Shown: piece after piece, positions 1 to 11,251 of the stretch
How positions within the stretch are numbered: position 1 is the first letter of the stretch
How the letters are laid out: each line of letters begins with the position of its first letter
From: Shinisaurus crocodilurus
Lineage: Eukaryota > Chordata > Lepidosauria > Squamata > Shinisauridae
Direction of reading: 5' to 3'
Assembly: GCA_021292165.1 (NCBI GenBank)
Contig: CM037877.1
Location: 78,065,763 to 78,129,762 of the forward strand
Length of the DNA stretch: 64,000 nt
Notes under the pieces: generated by a model
The model's database searches: none
Seen by the model: only the letters and a program-made list of their open reading frames with translations
Told to the model about the DNA's origin: nothing
Made by a program: the position numbers and the translations under genes

Positions 1-547
1 CCTTTAATATTTGGGCAACTTGATCCACAAAAATATCACTGAACATAAATAGGCTTTTTTTTGTTGCTTATGTTCCCACTTTCTGTTCACCCACAATTTC
101 TTCTTCTGATCTCAGATAGTCTTGTGCTGATCTTCCCATCCTTCTTAATAATGGGTAAGACTCTGTGGAAATAATATTCACACACACACACACACCTGTC
201 TTTAACTTAGTTAAAATAAGCACTCCTTTGATTTCACATTGTTTTGTGAAATTTGTGGAATTGATCCACAACTGGCACAAAGCTTAAACAAGAACCAAAA
301 GAATATATTTATGATACGGATTAATATATGTACAAATGGGATTAATATATGTACAAATGGGATATTTGCAGGATGATACGTTGTTGCAAGATAAAAAGTT
401 ATGTCTTCAGATGTTTTGCCTTATTTATACTTGGTAAAGTTACTAAGGAACATAGGAGTCACCTTTGTTTCATTGCCCCTGTTGAATCAAGAGCCTACCT
501 CTCTTTCTACTCCAGCCAACACTTACATAGCAGAGTTGGTTTCTGGA
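1..547. other. Unassigned AT-rich sequence with a CA tract
   Basis: No gene seen. It holds a short (CA)n tract near 179-196 and a tandem duplication of about 21 bp near 321-362, where the segment containing TTAATATATGTACAAATGGG occurs twice in a row. Confidence 0.5.
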
Positions 548-1121
548 CTGTAGTCCTCAGTGATGTAATGGATCCAGGGCTTGCAGGGTTGAAGTGCCAG
601 GACTTTTTGATTGGCAGAGACAATGGCATCTTCTGCCATGCTCCTCATACTTCCCTGTTCCCTCTGAGATTAGCTGCAATCCTCACAGTAGCAGGGGGAA
701 TATAGATCCCCCCCCCAACTATATATTGTTGCAAGATATTCCTGGTGTAATGCAAAGTATTTTGGGGTGGCTTGGTCTTGAATGGGCAATTAAGACCCTT
801 TAGCTTTACAAAAGGCCAGCTCCTAACAGGCTAGAAAACAGGCTAGAACTGGTTTTGTTATCTTTGAGATAAAAGGTTTCTCCCTGGTGCTGGTAAAATA
901 AATTCCTTCCTGGTAAATTTTGAGCTGGTGGTATTAAGCTGTTTGGGGACATGTTGTGTCCCTCTCTTTTCCTTTCTCATGCAATCTTAGGTCTCTCCAG
1001 CCAACGTCCCACATGCTAACTACTGCACTACCCTTTGCCAACTCACTGCTCTATGATGTCAGCTGATCCTAATAAGTATTATGCTTTATCTTGCTGCTCT
1101 TTGGTGTGTATATGTATGTAC

Positions 1122-1170
<49 letters not shown>

Positions 1171-1263
1171 CAGCCTGCATTTTTGGTCTCTCCTTGGGGC
1201 ATGGTTAAGGAGAATATCATAAGTGCCTGCACTTCAACATTCACCACTACACCACTGGTTCTT
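548..1263 (+). repeat. Unnamed interspersed repeat, family A, copy 1
   Basis: The segment shares long blocks in the same order with 62172-63245: a block around TTCCCTGTTCCCTCTGA followed by GCAATCCTCACAGT, a block around ATATATTGTTGCAAG, a block around TTTGGGGTGGCTTGGTCTTG, and the end block GCCTGCATTTTTGG to ACACCACTGG. A shorter relative lies at 17365-17500. Compared with the second copy, this one carries about 300 extra bases (roughly 855-1165) that include a long (CA)n. I do not recognise the family and see no coding capacity. Confidence 0.65.
1118..1168. repeat. (CA)n microsatellite
   Basis: About 25 uninterrupted AC units, the longest dinucleotide tract in the first 20 kb. It makes spurious Thr-His and Cys-Val open frames on the two strands. 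Confidence 0.95.
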
Positions 1264-1510
1264 CTCTGATCTCCAGCCCTCTCTCTGCTCCTCCTTGGTC
1301 TGATGCAAATGAAATGAGCTGAAATTAGGAGGGCTCCCCCCCCCCTGAAAAAAGTATTCAGCTGGGTTTGGACCACCACACAGAAGACTCTGGCTTTTCA
1401 GATTCTCAGCTGCCTACTTACTGAAGCTTCTGCTTCCTTAAGCAGAATTATTCTGAAATCCTTTGTCAGCACTGCAGCTGCTGTCCTCCAGCCCTTTGCC
1501 TTGTGGTTCT

Positions 1511-1662
1511 CTTTAGGGCAGGGCTCTCCAACCTTGGGTCCCCAGATGTTGCTGGACTACAGCTCCCAGAATCCCTTGCCATTAGCCATGCTGGCTGGGT
1601 ATGCTGGGAGCTGTAAGCCAGCAATATCTGGGGACCCAAGGTTGGAGAGCCCTGCTTTAGGG
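1511..1662. mobile_element. Palindromic hAT-type MITE with 8-bp target duplication
   Basis: The element (1519-1654, 136 bp) begins CAGGGCTCTCCAACCTTGGG and ends with its inverse complement, so nearly the whole element folds into one hairpin. It is flanked by the perfect 8-bp direct repeat CTTTAGGG (1511-1518 and 1655-1662). The 8-bp duplication and the CAGGG terminus are typical of the hAT superfamily. There is no transposase inside, so it is non-autonomous. The arms carry ACTACAGCTCCCAGAATCCC, close to a known vertebrate zinc-finger binding motif (see findings). Relatives lie at 9165, 36529 and about 38567. Confidence 0.9.
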
Positions 1663-1673
1663 TATGAGTCTTC

Positions 1674-2416
1674 CTCTCAAGCAGGGCCGGCGCTACCACT
1701 AGGCCAACTAGGCGGCTGCCTAGGGCGTACGGCTAAAGGGGGCGCAGAAACGCTCCGCTCCTGCTTCACCTGTGCCCCAGACCCACGCAGACACTCGCCC
1801 TCTCCTCCTCCTCCTCCTCCTCCAGGAACGGACGAGGAAGGGAGGGTGCGGGGCCTGCGCTCCACTTTCCGTGACGTGTGTACGGAAGAGGAGGAAGATG
1901 GGAGCGAGCAAGCCTGATCTCGTGGCAGCAGCGGCGGCAGCAGCAGCAGGAGCGCGCGAGGCGTCAGGCAGCCGGGGCTCGCTGCGCTTGGCGCGGATCT
2001 GGGCACGGAAGCCGAGCAGGAGAGCGGCCAGGCGGGCATGGGGCAGCAGCAGCAGCAGCGCCCGTGAAGGCAGCTCCGCGCGGGGCTTCTCGCTTGGCGC
2101 CGAATCCCGCTCTGCCTCCTCCGCCTCTTCCACCTCCGCCTCTGTCCGCCAGGGCGCAGCTGGAGCGGCTGGTGGCTGCTGATCCGCCGCAGCTTGGCGC
2201 CTCTTCTCGCCTTCCTGCCTTCCTTCCTTCCTCCCTTCCCGGGCCACGGAGGCTGGCGGCAGCAGCAGCAGGAGGAAGCTCGCTCGCTTGGCCGACTCTT
2301 CCTCGCTGCCGCTGGGACTGCTGCCGCCGAGGGAGGGAGGGCTCAAGTGGGGGGGGCGCTAAATATTTGAATTTGCCTAGGGCGGCAAACTGCCTTGCAC
2401 CGGTCCTGCTCTCAAG
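1674..2416. mobile_element. GC-rich non-autonomous hAT element with promoter-like cargo
   Basis: The element spans 1682-2408 (727 bp). It starts CAGGGCCGGCGC, ends GCACCGGTCCTG (imperfect terminal inverted repeats), and has the perfect 8-bp target duplication CTCTCAAG at 1674-1681 and 2409-2416. Both ends carry a subterminal GCCTAGGGCG in direct orientation. The interior is strikingly GC- and CpG-rich compared with its AT-rich surroundings. It holds CTC, CAG and GCC trinucleotide runs, an ETS-like CGGAAG, a CRE-like TGACGTG near 1872 and a YY1-like AAGATGGGAGCG near 1896. The long open frames on both strands are alanine, serine and leucine runs expected from such composition. I see no transposase. 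The cargo may be a captured CpG-island promoter or 5' exon, which is inference. Confidence 0.88.
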
Positions 2417-4470
2417 TTCACCTTTATTCTCTTCAGGTCTTCCTCTTCTTCTTCATGCTCTTCCTTCTTTCATTAACTTTCTGCCCTCTGTTTTCCTTAT
2501 CCAGGCTTTTCTCTGCCTGACCTCAGCTCCAACTGCTCCTGACACTGCTTTAAAACTCTGCTGGACACAGCATCTGGCCAATAACACGTGGCTGGCTACA
2601 TCGCAGGACCACCTTCCACTGGTCTTCACCCATGGACCAATAGAAGTTCTTTTAGAGTGACCTTCAGAACACCGGTGAGTCAGCTCAGTACCATCTAATG
2701 CCCCTGATCACTTCAAATTAGAGCTGTGTGCAAATGGCCTCTTGATATTCTCCACCCTATTTGTGAGTAGAGAAATTGGGGGTACAATTTCCCTGAATTT
2801 CTCCAGGGGGAGGGGAAATTCTCCAACAGTTTCTCCCAGGTAGGGCTCACCATTGGCAGGGCTTATAGCACAGCTTTTCTTTTTTTAGCAAGTGTCTTTT
2901 GTGCTGCCACTGCAAGTGGCAGCAGCAGCAAATGTGTTGGCTGCCCGGTCATCATTTTGCATCCTTTACCATGCCCCATACCTAGTTTCATTCAAGGGAA
3001 TTGTGTGAAGGGGGTGGGGGGGCACCACAAAAATGGGGGAGAAAATTTGGTGGTGACCAACAGTGCAGTGTGTGGGTTTCCCCCCCTCTATTATATATCT
3101 CTCCATTGCTTTGCAGCCTCCCTAGCTTCCTGCACTTCCAAATCTGAGTGAAAAAAAGGGTCTATGGGAAGAATTATGATGTCTTTCCCTGGGCTTTAAT
3201 TGAAGTATGGGAAGCTGAGGAGGCTACCGGTGGCCAGAGAGAAGAGTGTACAATAAAAGACAGGACACTCACACACACTCCTTGGCCACCTCCTAAGCAA
3301 GGTAACCACAAGAACCCTAAACGCAACCCATGAGAATTTCTCCAAAACTTTCTTCTCCTTTGAATTTCTTTTCAAAAGTGATTTCTTTTCTGTCAGATTG
3401 AATGGTAAAAATCAAAATGAAAACAAACAAACAAAAACAACTAGGGGAGACATTTTCTGCACAGCAGCACTACTTTAAATACCAGGGACATTCCTTTTCA
3501 GTACTGCTAAATGCCAAAGGTGCTTCCCACCTTAGCAAGTGCATCCAAGGTTTCTGTTCACATTTGCAGTCAAGCCCCATACATTGTAACCTTTGCAGAG
3601 GTGTGATGCCTACTCAGATACACGTGTACCCCATGCTTCATTTCAAGCAGTGACATTTACCCATAGTACAAGACCTATAGCCATAACTCTAAACACCCGT
3701 CCTTTACATTACATAATAATAAATGGTGTCTTCACAGACCCCTATCACAGTTCGGAATAGGCTCAGTTCAAACAAATTATTCTCCCCCACCCACTCAAAA
3801 GGAGAATAACTCACATCATCTTAGCCCATTCTGAAATTTGGGGCCAGTTACACTCCCAATGACTCCCAATTGTGAAGTGGCCCAAATGCCTCCCCAAGCC
3901 TATCCCATGAGGTCCCAGCTCCTTTGAGCCTTTCAGCCCCTCTGTCATCCCTTTCCCCCAAATTTACCTGATGCTGGCAACAACAGGTGTGGGACCCCCA
4001 ATGAAGAGGGCAGGTGCTAGGGCCTCCACTCTGCCTAAGAGTACCAGTGTAACAGTGTTTTGGTGCCAGGGACCCAGGGAAATGTAGTTTCCAAGGCTCC
4101 CAAGTCCTTACTAAGGATCCAAGAATGCTGGGAAACTCAGGAGTCACTACTGCTGACACAAGGTAAGTTTGATTGTGGAAGGGAAGGGGTGGCTGCTGCC
4201 GTGGTAGTGGGAAAGCCAAACTCTGGAAATGGTACCAATTCCATTATGATTTAAGCCAGAACTTTGGATGGCATTTGGGCTAGGCTTGTATTGAGTCTGA
4301 GAATTCTAAGCTGGGGCAGTTAATTTTCCAATACATCAAAAGTCGGACATTTGCTGCCACTCATCACTAGTCCTTGCTGCCAGCCATCCTGAGTCCTTAT
4401 GCAGCATTGAAAGAAAGCTTTGAGGTGAAGGTATACATATCTATCAGTTCTCCTGTTTTGGTTTGGAACT
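2417..4470. other. Unassigned sequence
   Basis: No gene or clear repeat recognised. It contains short homopolymer runs, an (AAAC)n-like patch near 3418-3440, and moderately GC-rich stretches at 3840-4140. Short open frames show no family motif. Confidence 0.4.
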
Positions 4471-4479
4471 ATGTTGTTA

Positions 4480-4830
4480 AACTCTATCTTGCCTTGTCAT
4501 TTCTCATGCAATGCTATTGTCAATTAAAGTAAATAGGCCCCAAAGCTGAATTGAGCTTTGTAGATCCAAGCAAGCAAGCAAACAAAAAACCATATTGGCT
4601 CCTCAGCAACATCTGCAAGCTTTCATTTGAATGCTAATAAAGATAATTTTATTAAATCTGAGGTACAAGAGCTGAGATATAAGCGCTTGGAAGCAGATAC
4701 GGTAACTACCAGATGATGTATCTATTTAGCTGTTCAAATTTCCTAAAGTTTCCTAATTAGCTCATTATTATCTTCTTCCTCGATTATCTCTTTTGCCAGC
4801 TTCTGAGCAGGAAGTGTTTCCATTAGAATT
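4480..4830. other. Candidate conserved non-coding island
   Basis: AT-rich, repeat-free sequence with a cluster of homeodomain-type TAATTA or ATTA cores (for example CCTAATTAGCTCATTATTATC near 4752), GATA-type TTATC cores and TAATAAAG. There is no coding signal. It resembles vertebrate developmental enhancers in texture only. Confidence 0.3.
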
Positions 4831-5054
4831 TACAAATAGAATAATAATGTTTGACATTGCCTACTGCCCAGTCTTAAAGCATGGCAATATGAAGCATTTA
4901 TCCTTAAATCTATTTGCTCGTTGTTTGTATGTAGGAATGTGATCTGAATAATGCAGATTATATGTACTCCAGAAGGTCTGCTGAATGTGTTGCCACAAGT
5001 GGAGGTTCCCCTTTCCAAAACCTAGCACTATTCCATTTTGTGAGGTGAAATATA

Positions 5055-5228
5055 CAGGCCTGTGGTTTATGCTGGCTCAGCTTGTCTGAGCGTGGAAAGC
5101 TAAGCAGGGTCAGGCCTGGTTATTACTTGGATGGGAGACCCTTCCTCTAGTTTCCTGCATTGAGCAGGGGGTTGGACTCGATAGCCTTGTAGGCTCCTTC
5201 CAACTCTATGATCTATGAAATCTATGAA
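5055..5228 (+). mobile_element. 5S rRNA-derived SINE with CR1-like 3' tail, copy 1
   Basis: The head matches vertebrate 5S rRNA over its internal promoter: GCTAAGCAGGGTC corresponds to box A, and ACTTGGATGGGAGACC to the intermediate element and box C, in the 5S order and spacing. The 5' part, CAGGCCTGTGG onward, is a diverged 5S 5' half. After a short linker the element ends with GGGGGTTGGACTCGATAGCC and CTTCCAACTCTATGA plus repeated TCTATGA units, the same 3' end as the CR1 elements in this window. 5S-headed SINEs form the SINE3 class. The tail implies mobilisation by CR1 machinery. Two more copies lie at 18727 and 20241. Confidence 0.9.
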
Positions 5229-5595
5229 ATGCGTTTGCTTCTCATCCCTTATCTTCCACTGTCACCAATAATCATTTCTGGCAAAATCACCTATATCCCC
5301 CCTTTCCTGCTTGCTGCCAGAGGCTTTAGGGATGAGGTAGACAGACCAGGAGAACATTTAAAACTTATTTATAATATAAAATCATTGATTACTATTCAAA
5401 TAGGTTGTGTACATGCTTGCTCAATTGTTACTATAACACCACCACCACCCCCATTCATTCACACTCATTAACATTTTGGCAAACTTTTATCTCAGGAATT
5501 TAACTGGTTTTCTAAACCACACTTAGTGTCAAGTGTTGTGAGGGAGTGGAATGTGGCATGCTGGGCAGTTGGTGCATTGATTTGATTCCCTACAG

Positions 5596-5690
5596 CAGGG
5601 ATGGGGAACCTCTGGCCTGTGGGCAAATTTGGCATGCCAGGCTGTCTATATACAGATGGCTCAGTCACATTCTGAGCATGAGCAAGCTTG
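5596..5690 (+). mobile_element. hAT-type element, left-end fragment
   Basis: Begins CAGGGATGGGGAACCTCTGG, the terminus of a hAT-type MITE family also seen at 12111 and 29656. No matching right end is visible nearby. Confidence 0.5.
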
Positions 5691-7399
5691 AAACTTACAT
5701 AAAGCAGGGTTTTTGTTTAATAGTCAGATACTTCTTTGGCAAGGATCAGTGGCTATCACCACCATGCTTTGGAGTTGTGGTGACTGAAAACTCCCTGCCC
5801 CTAAGCATTCTAGCTGCATTGGGGAGGGTGATTTTAGTTCCAGTTGTGCTGAGGAGGGTAGAGACGTCTCCCATCCCCGCATGCTGCATTCCCAGTAAGA
5901 ACCACCCCTTCCCAGGTTAGTAATTCCTTGAAGTAAAAATGAAGATGTAGCTACAGGCATAGCATGTCTGTAGCCTAAACCTGGGTTTATGTAACTGAAA
6001 TAATCATACATTTCCCCCTCGTTTAACCCTGCCTCCTCTTCTCTTGACTTCAGACTTCCTCTGTGGTTCCTCCTGTGTTGAACTTTAGATTGTAAGCTCC
6101 TTGGGCCAGGAACCTGTACTACTACTACTACTACTATTATTAGCACAACATGTGAAACTGGACTGGAAGCAAATAATTCAGATCATGAGAGACATGCAAC
6201 CAGTCAGGGATCCCAGCTTGTGCTATAGTCACCACCACCACCACCACCACCACCACCACAACCTGGGCATCTGGGGCAGGACCAGCAGCATGCCCAATGC
6301 CAGCGGTGTGGCAATCAGTGTGGCACCACTCCCTGTTAAATGCATGATGCCCCCTTCACATGATTCAGAGGTGAAGGGAGCTCTTGAGTTGGATGGAAAA
6401 GGCAGGACAAAAATTCTCTCTTGAAGTGCTACAAGAAGATGCATTGCTTTCAAGACTAGAGTTATTATCTCATATAGCAGACACTGCATATGCCAAAGCT
6501 TAGACAAGACAAGTGTGGCTCTTCCTGCCCTTTTCTCCCCAGTCCTGTCATCTACCTATTTCACACACTTGTCTTGGTGAGCAAGTCCACACCTGTGTTA
6601 CAAAGCAGGTGTCGATTGGTAGATGATAGGGTGGTGGAGAGAATGGGTGGGAGAAGCTACGGCTACATTGTTTTCTGCTTTTGTAGCAGATTAAAAAAAT
6701 CTACAGTTGGTATCTGTCTGGATTGTGGGGTGACACCCTATTAAAGAGGAGCATTAAAAGAACAGATGTATCATAGGATTCAGTGTAGACCCCTCGTTGG
6801 AAAATAGTTTTGCCAGAGAGTCACTTTGAGAAGGGATTGGGAGTAGGCCAAGGTCACATAGACCCAGTTGTCTGTTAGTTAGTCTCATTGCACGGTCTGC
6901 CTTTGCACCCTGCTTTCACCTCTCAGTTAGCAACTGGGAGACCAGGCATCACCCCACAATCAAACCACTTTGGCTCCAGTTGCTGATCTCTAGTATACTA
7001 CTGTGTGACCTCATTCAAACAACAGTCACACAATATGTGAAAACTGGACTAGATGCACTGGGATTATTCAGGAGGTGTGCAACCAGTCAGGGATCTCAGC
7101 TTGTGTTATACTGCTTGTGCTCCTTGTTGTATAGCTCATTATGTTTTGGAGAATTTGTCTATTTACTTACAAATATGTACCTGCCATATTCCATTACTAT
7201 ATTTTTCCAGTGCCTTGCTTGTAAGATCAAACCACATTTTTCTTTTCAAGCTTATATAAAACCCAACTGCAAGAAATCTCAATTCCCCCTTGCTTTGCAG
7301 GATATCCACTGTAGCATGTCCTGAGCCTTGTAGGAGTTAATTTAGCAATGCTTTCATTTCTCTCCTGTGATTTCCTTTTATCCTACCATCTCTCAAAGT
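5691..7399. other. Unassigned region with microsatellites and a short direct repeat
   Basis: Contains (ACT)n at 6115-6142 and (CAC)n at 6229-6262, which create spurious poly-His and poly-Trp frames. Two related segments at about 6148-6230 and 7034-7112 share AACTGGACT and GCAACCAGTCAGGGAT and may be ends of one unnamed repeat. Inverted blocks containing GATTGTGGGGTGA (about 6720) and TCACCCCACAATC (about 6952) suggest a further foldback. No gene seen. Confidence 0.4.
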
Positions 7400-7910
7400 T
7401 TATATTAGTTTTAAGAGTACTATGATTACATAAATCAAGGTTCTTCTTAGTGGTTTTTAGGACTATTTCTTATTGACTTTAGACTAAATTAGATAAGAGA
7501 TACTTATCATTGCCTCTCCCAGCTTCCAGGAATCTTTTGTAAAATACATTTAAGAAATCCACATATCTTTAGGTATCCAGATATCAATACATTTATTAAG
7601 GACTGGCAAATACTGCTCTAAACCATAACTTTTTGGGTGTTTTGTGTTCAGATTATAAGACAATGTATTTTATTCAGCAGATTTGTTTTAATCTAATTAC
7701 ATAGGTGATTAAAAATTACTGCATGCTGGTGCATCTAATGTAAGTTATCTATTATTCACACCACATTTACTTTTAATATTCATGCAGATTCTCTTTGACA
7801 TAACCTACTGTGTCACAGTTAATCCAATAAAGATAAAATATAGCTCAGCAAAACACCAGTCGATTCCAGCTTTCTGGTAATTATTAAAGACTATTTCACA
7901 CTGGTTCCTT
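7400..7910. other. Candidate conserved non-coding island
   Basis: AT-rich sequence free of recognisable repeats. It has clustered ATTA cores around 7690-7800, such as TAATTACATAGGTGATTAAA. No coding potential is visible. Confidence 0.25.
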
Positions 7911-8530
7911 CAATCAATGCATTTCCCCTTGGATGTGATAGTGTTCCTCTTTGAAGCTTTCAATCCTCCCAACAGATTCAGAGGAACATTCAGGCACTCT
8001 GGGCCTCAGAGGCAGTTCAAAGAATGCAACAAGCCATCACAGGTTTATCCTCAAAGGCTGACACTGTCTGTTTGATGTATGGAGACTTAAAAAGTCATCT
8101 CTAGCAAAGCATGTGTTTGCTACCCCGTCTATTGAATTGGCCATTTATCAGTTTATCTGTATGCACTTGGCACACCTACTAACAACTCACAGGATAGAAC
8201 GTCCTGTTACCTCCTGGACCTGCTATTGATTCAGTTCAGTTCTCTAATTTTACATTGTTCAGATGTCCAGTCACTGAAGCAGCCACATTACCTTTGTAAG
8301 TGAACACAGAGTTAGCATGCCGGTGCCTTTGGGTTTGTGTACAATAAATACAGAGACATTGTCATTGTGCAAGACTTAGCAGGATGGTTGTTTCCTGGTC
8401 TACAACACTTCCCAATCCCTACTTGTTGACTTTCATCAGGTACATATGCTGCTGATCATTTCATGTGATTAAATTCAGCAACAGAAATGAAGGCATAATA
8501 TTGTCACTTTTGTATATCCATAATTTAGAG

Positions 8531-8872
8531 CACCAATGCGCAGTATCCAATGCTGCTGTTGCACAAGCAACCCCCTCCCACCAATTTCATTGTGCAAGCA
8601 GAACCCATCACTTGTGCAATGGAGATTTAACACTTCCTATAGGAAGCCCCGAAATGGGTGGCAACACTTGTTTCTGGATTAGGACACTTGTTTCTCCCTT
8701 ATGTAAGCTCCACTGATTTGTCTCATTCCAGAAATGAACATTTCCACTCATTTCCAGTTGCTCTTGGAAGTGCTAAACCTTGGTCATGCAAGTAGTGGGT
8801 CCTGCTTGCAGAATGGAATCGGAGGGGGCACAATGGAATTGACTGAGTGCAGCATCTCATTGGATACTGCCC
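8531..8872 (+). repeat. Unnamed interspersed repeat, family C, copy 1
   Basis: Matches 57840-58690 in blocks including CATTTCCACTCATTTCCA, GTGCAAGTAGTGGG (here GCAAGTAGTGGG) and TTGCAGAATGGAAT. This copy is uninterrupted, so it shows what the second copy looked like before a solo LTR landed in it. No coding capacity is seen. Confidence 0.6.
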
Positions 8873-9096
8873 AATGTTTCCTTCCTTCCTCCATTTATTT
8901 ATTTATGTGAAAAACACATCTCTCTTTTAATATTTGATACAATATGAACGGGCATGGACCTTGCTCAGCAAGAAAGTTTGAATAATCAGAAGATACGTAA
9001 ACATATAGTGATACCAAGCTTTTTAGGGCAGAAAGTACTTCTCCCGCACTAAAAAAAGAAAAGGATAATCACTATGAGGTTTGGATAGCTGTGGTA

Positions 9097-9440
9097 TAGG
9101 AACAAAGAAAGATGCCTTATACCGAGTCTGATTGTTGGTCCATCTAGTTTAGCATTGTCTACACCAGTGTTCTCCAACCTTGGGTCCCCAGATGTTTTTG
9201 GCCTACAAAAACATCTTTTTTTTTTTTGTAGCGTAGCTGGCTGGGGCATGCTGGGAGTTTTAGGTCAAAAACATCTGGGGGCCCAAGGTTGGAGAACACT
9301 GGTGCACTGAATGGTAGTGGAATTCCAGGGCTTCTGACAGAGTCTTTCCCAACCCTACCTGGAGATGCCAGAGATTGAACATGGATCCTTTTGTTTGCAA
9401 AGCATGTGTTCTACCACTGAGTGATAGCCTTTCCCAAGAG
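9097..9440 (-). mobile_element. tRNA-derived SINE split by a palindromic hAT element
   Basis: Read on the minus strand, the head resembles a tRNA: CACTCAGTGGTAGAACA is A-box-like and a GTTCAAT-type B box follows. It ends at the far side with an L2/CR1-like tail containing GATGGACCAACAATCAGACT. Relatives are at 56722-56915 and, much decayed, 22404-22640. The SINE is interrupted by the hAT element at 9165-9301, so the SINE is the older insertion. It is not a functional tRNA gene, because the acceptor stem and anticodon arm cannot be formed convincingly. Confidence 0.7.
9165..9301. mobile_element. Palindromic hAT-type MITE nested in a SINE
   Basis: Begins CAGTGTTCTCCAACCTTGGG and ends CCCAAGGTTGGAGAACACTG. 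It closely matches the element at 36529-36663. The left arm contains a degenerate T-rich patch. The flanking 8-mers GTCTACAC and GTGCACTG agree only partly, as expected for an older insertion. Confidence 0.8.
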
Positions 9441-9829
9441 AAGGCACAAGTCAACACATAAGGTGAAATTGACATAGTGATTATGAACTGAGTGCAGCGT
9501 TTGGCAGAATATGGAAATAGCCATGAGCGTACCTCATTATGTGTGCTACAGTCTATGTCAAACTGACATGCTTATGCAGTCTGACTTTAAAAAACAGCAT
9601 TCACATGTACCCCAAATACTGGAGAAGTCCCTCTCCTTTTATCAACCTACCTGTGCCTTAAAAGCTTCAGTTGAGGTTCTTCTCTAAGTACCTTTGCCAG
9701 AAGAAGTCCATTATGTGTCAACAAGGGAGAAAGCCAGATTGTGCTCCCATGAAGGTACAACTGGTGCTTGACATTACAATCCTTTCAGCTTGTTACAGCC
9801 TTTTTGTTTGCCCAGGCATTTCAAGTTAG

Positions 9830-10015
9830 GATTTGGTTATTCTGCTTTATTGTTTTAACCACTTTGGGATATTTTATTTGATTGATTTTATTGTATTATT
9901 TTTTGGTATGACTTGTTTTGGTTATGCACCTGTTGTATTCTAAGTGGGATCAGTAAGATGAAGGGGATTTCAAAATATTTTAAATAAATGATAACTTTAA
10001 TAAATAAGAATACAT
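9830..10015 (+). mobile_element. Possible LINE or SINE 3'-tail fragment
   Basis: T-rich sequence passing into TAAATAAATGATAACTTTAATAAATAAG, the form taken by squamate LINE and SINE tails. Diverged, with no diagnostic coding part. Confidence 0.3.
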
Positions 10016-10780
10016 AGGCTTTTTTGATTTTGGCATTGGACCTAAGTAGTATCGCTGCTATTTAAAATGCACGTAGTTCTAACAGAGTACTAGGTACTCA
10101 TCCTTAACTGTATTTGTTTTTGGTGGCTGTTCACCAATAATGTTTTTTCTACTTGACAAATCTGGTGACATAAATAGAATTATCTCAAAATCTTCCTTTC
10201 CTTTTCAGTTGAAGTATGGCATGTATTGTGGCATGTGATAGGTGAAGTGACATTCCTATACAAGGACGTCTGTAGGTTTGCTCTGTAAATCCAATAGGGC
10301 TGAAACTTGTATTTTCCAGTCGTTTCTTGGACTGGTATTCTTCTTCAGTACAAGAGTTGAATAGAAAGGGTTTTCCAAAAGAGGAACATTTAAGAAACAA
10401 ATACCATAGGATCATTTTCAAATCCCCCTCCATGGTGTAGTTACTGATAAAAGCACACATGCTAACTTTGCCAAGCTTTTATCAGCTCCTGAAGTTTGTT
10501 GTTAGCCAGGAAACTGGGTCAAGCACTTCTTCTGCAATAAAGATGATCTTTTGATGCACCTCAGCAGCTGGCTTCATTTATCAGAAGTCTTGTGGTTTGA
10601 GTTCTTCACACATTTAGCTCCATGCTGCAAATATTCTTTCACTTTGAAATTTCTCAATTTTGATTTCCTCTTTCTAACATTCTAGAAAAGTTTCTAGTGA
10701 TTGATTATAGCCTGCTCATCCTACACAGCTGACAGCCATTTTTAATTACTGAACTCTTATTATTTATTACATCATTAACC
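10016..10780. other. Unassigned sequence
   Basis: No gene or repeat recognised. A 91-codon minus-strand frame (10185-10460) shows no family motif. Confidence 0.35.
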
Positions 10781-10785
10781 CTAAT

Positions 10786-10917
10786 GGGTTGGATCCAGAC
10801 TAAGTTATATTTAGAGTAGACCCACTGACATAAATGGGAGTTAAGTTAGTTATGATTAACTTGTCCCATTGATTTCAATGGGTCAACTCTCAGTATGACT
10901 AAGTCTGGATCTACCTA
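10786..10917. mobile_element. Foldback MITE
   Basis: A near-perfect palindrome with arms beginning GGTTGGATCCAGACTAAG and ending GACTAAGTCTGGATCTACC, and an inner CCCATTGATTTCAATGGG. Typical of short non-autonomous DNA transposons of squamates. I cannot assign a superfamily. Confidence 0.7.
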
Positions 10918-11251
10918 TAATTACTCACCAATTACTATTTCTATCTCTTTATAGAGGTTTAACAGAGGAAACTGTAAGGTTAACACCTTCTGTATTCTAT
11001 CTTGCTACCAAATAATGACATAACCATGGGAAAATAATGATATATGTCTATACAAGGTTCCCTTCAAATCAGTCGTTTGCTATCACTAGATGTAAACATG
11101 CGTGAGATGTATTTTGAGAAAATATTTTTTTAAGGGAAGCATTTCTAAACTCCTCAATAGCAAGAAGGGTTTAATGCCAGCTTGGTTTTGGAGACTGCAT
11201 ACATTTAACAATGTTATACATATTTCTCTCTGTGTTTTGCCAACACATTGG

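Noticed and set aside
1081..1379. Peptides with poly-Thr-His or poly-Cys-Val
   Set aside because: Translation of the (CA)n tract at 1118-1168. Similar artefacts occur at 6229, 26661, 37978, 52190 and 56384.
1720..2660. Long GC-rich open frames on both strands (up to 260 codons) as host genes
   Set aside because: They overlap in several frames, consist of Ala, Ser, Leu, Arg and Pro runs, and lie inside a transposon with a target duplication. Low stop frequency follows from GC content.
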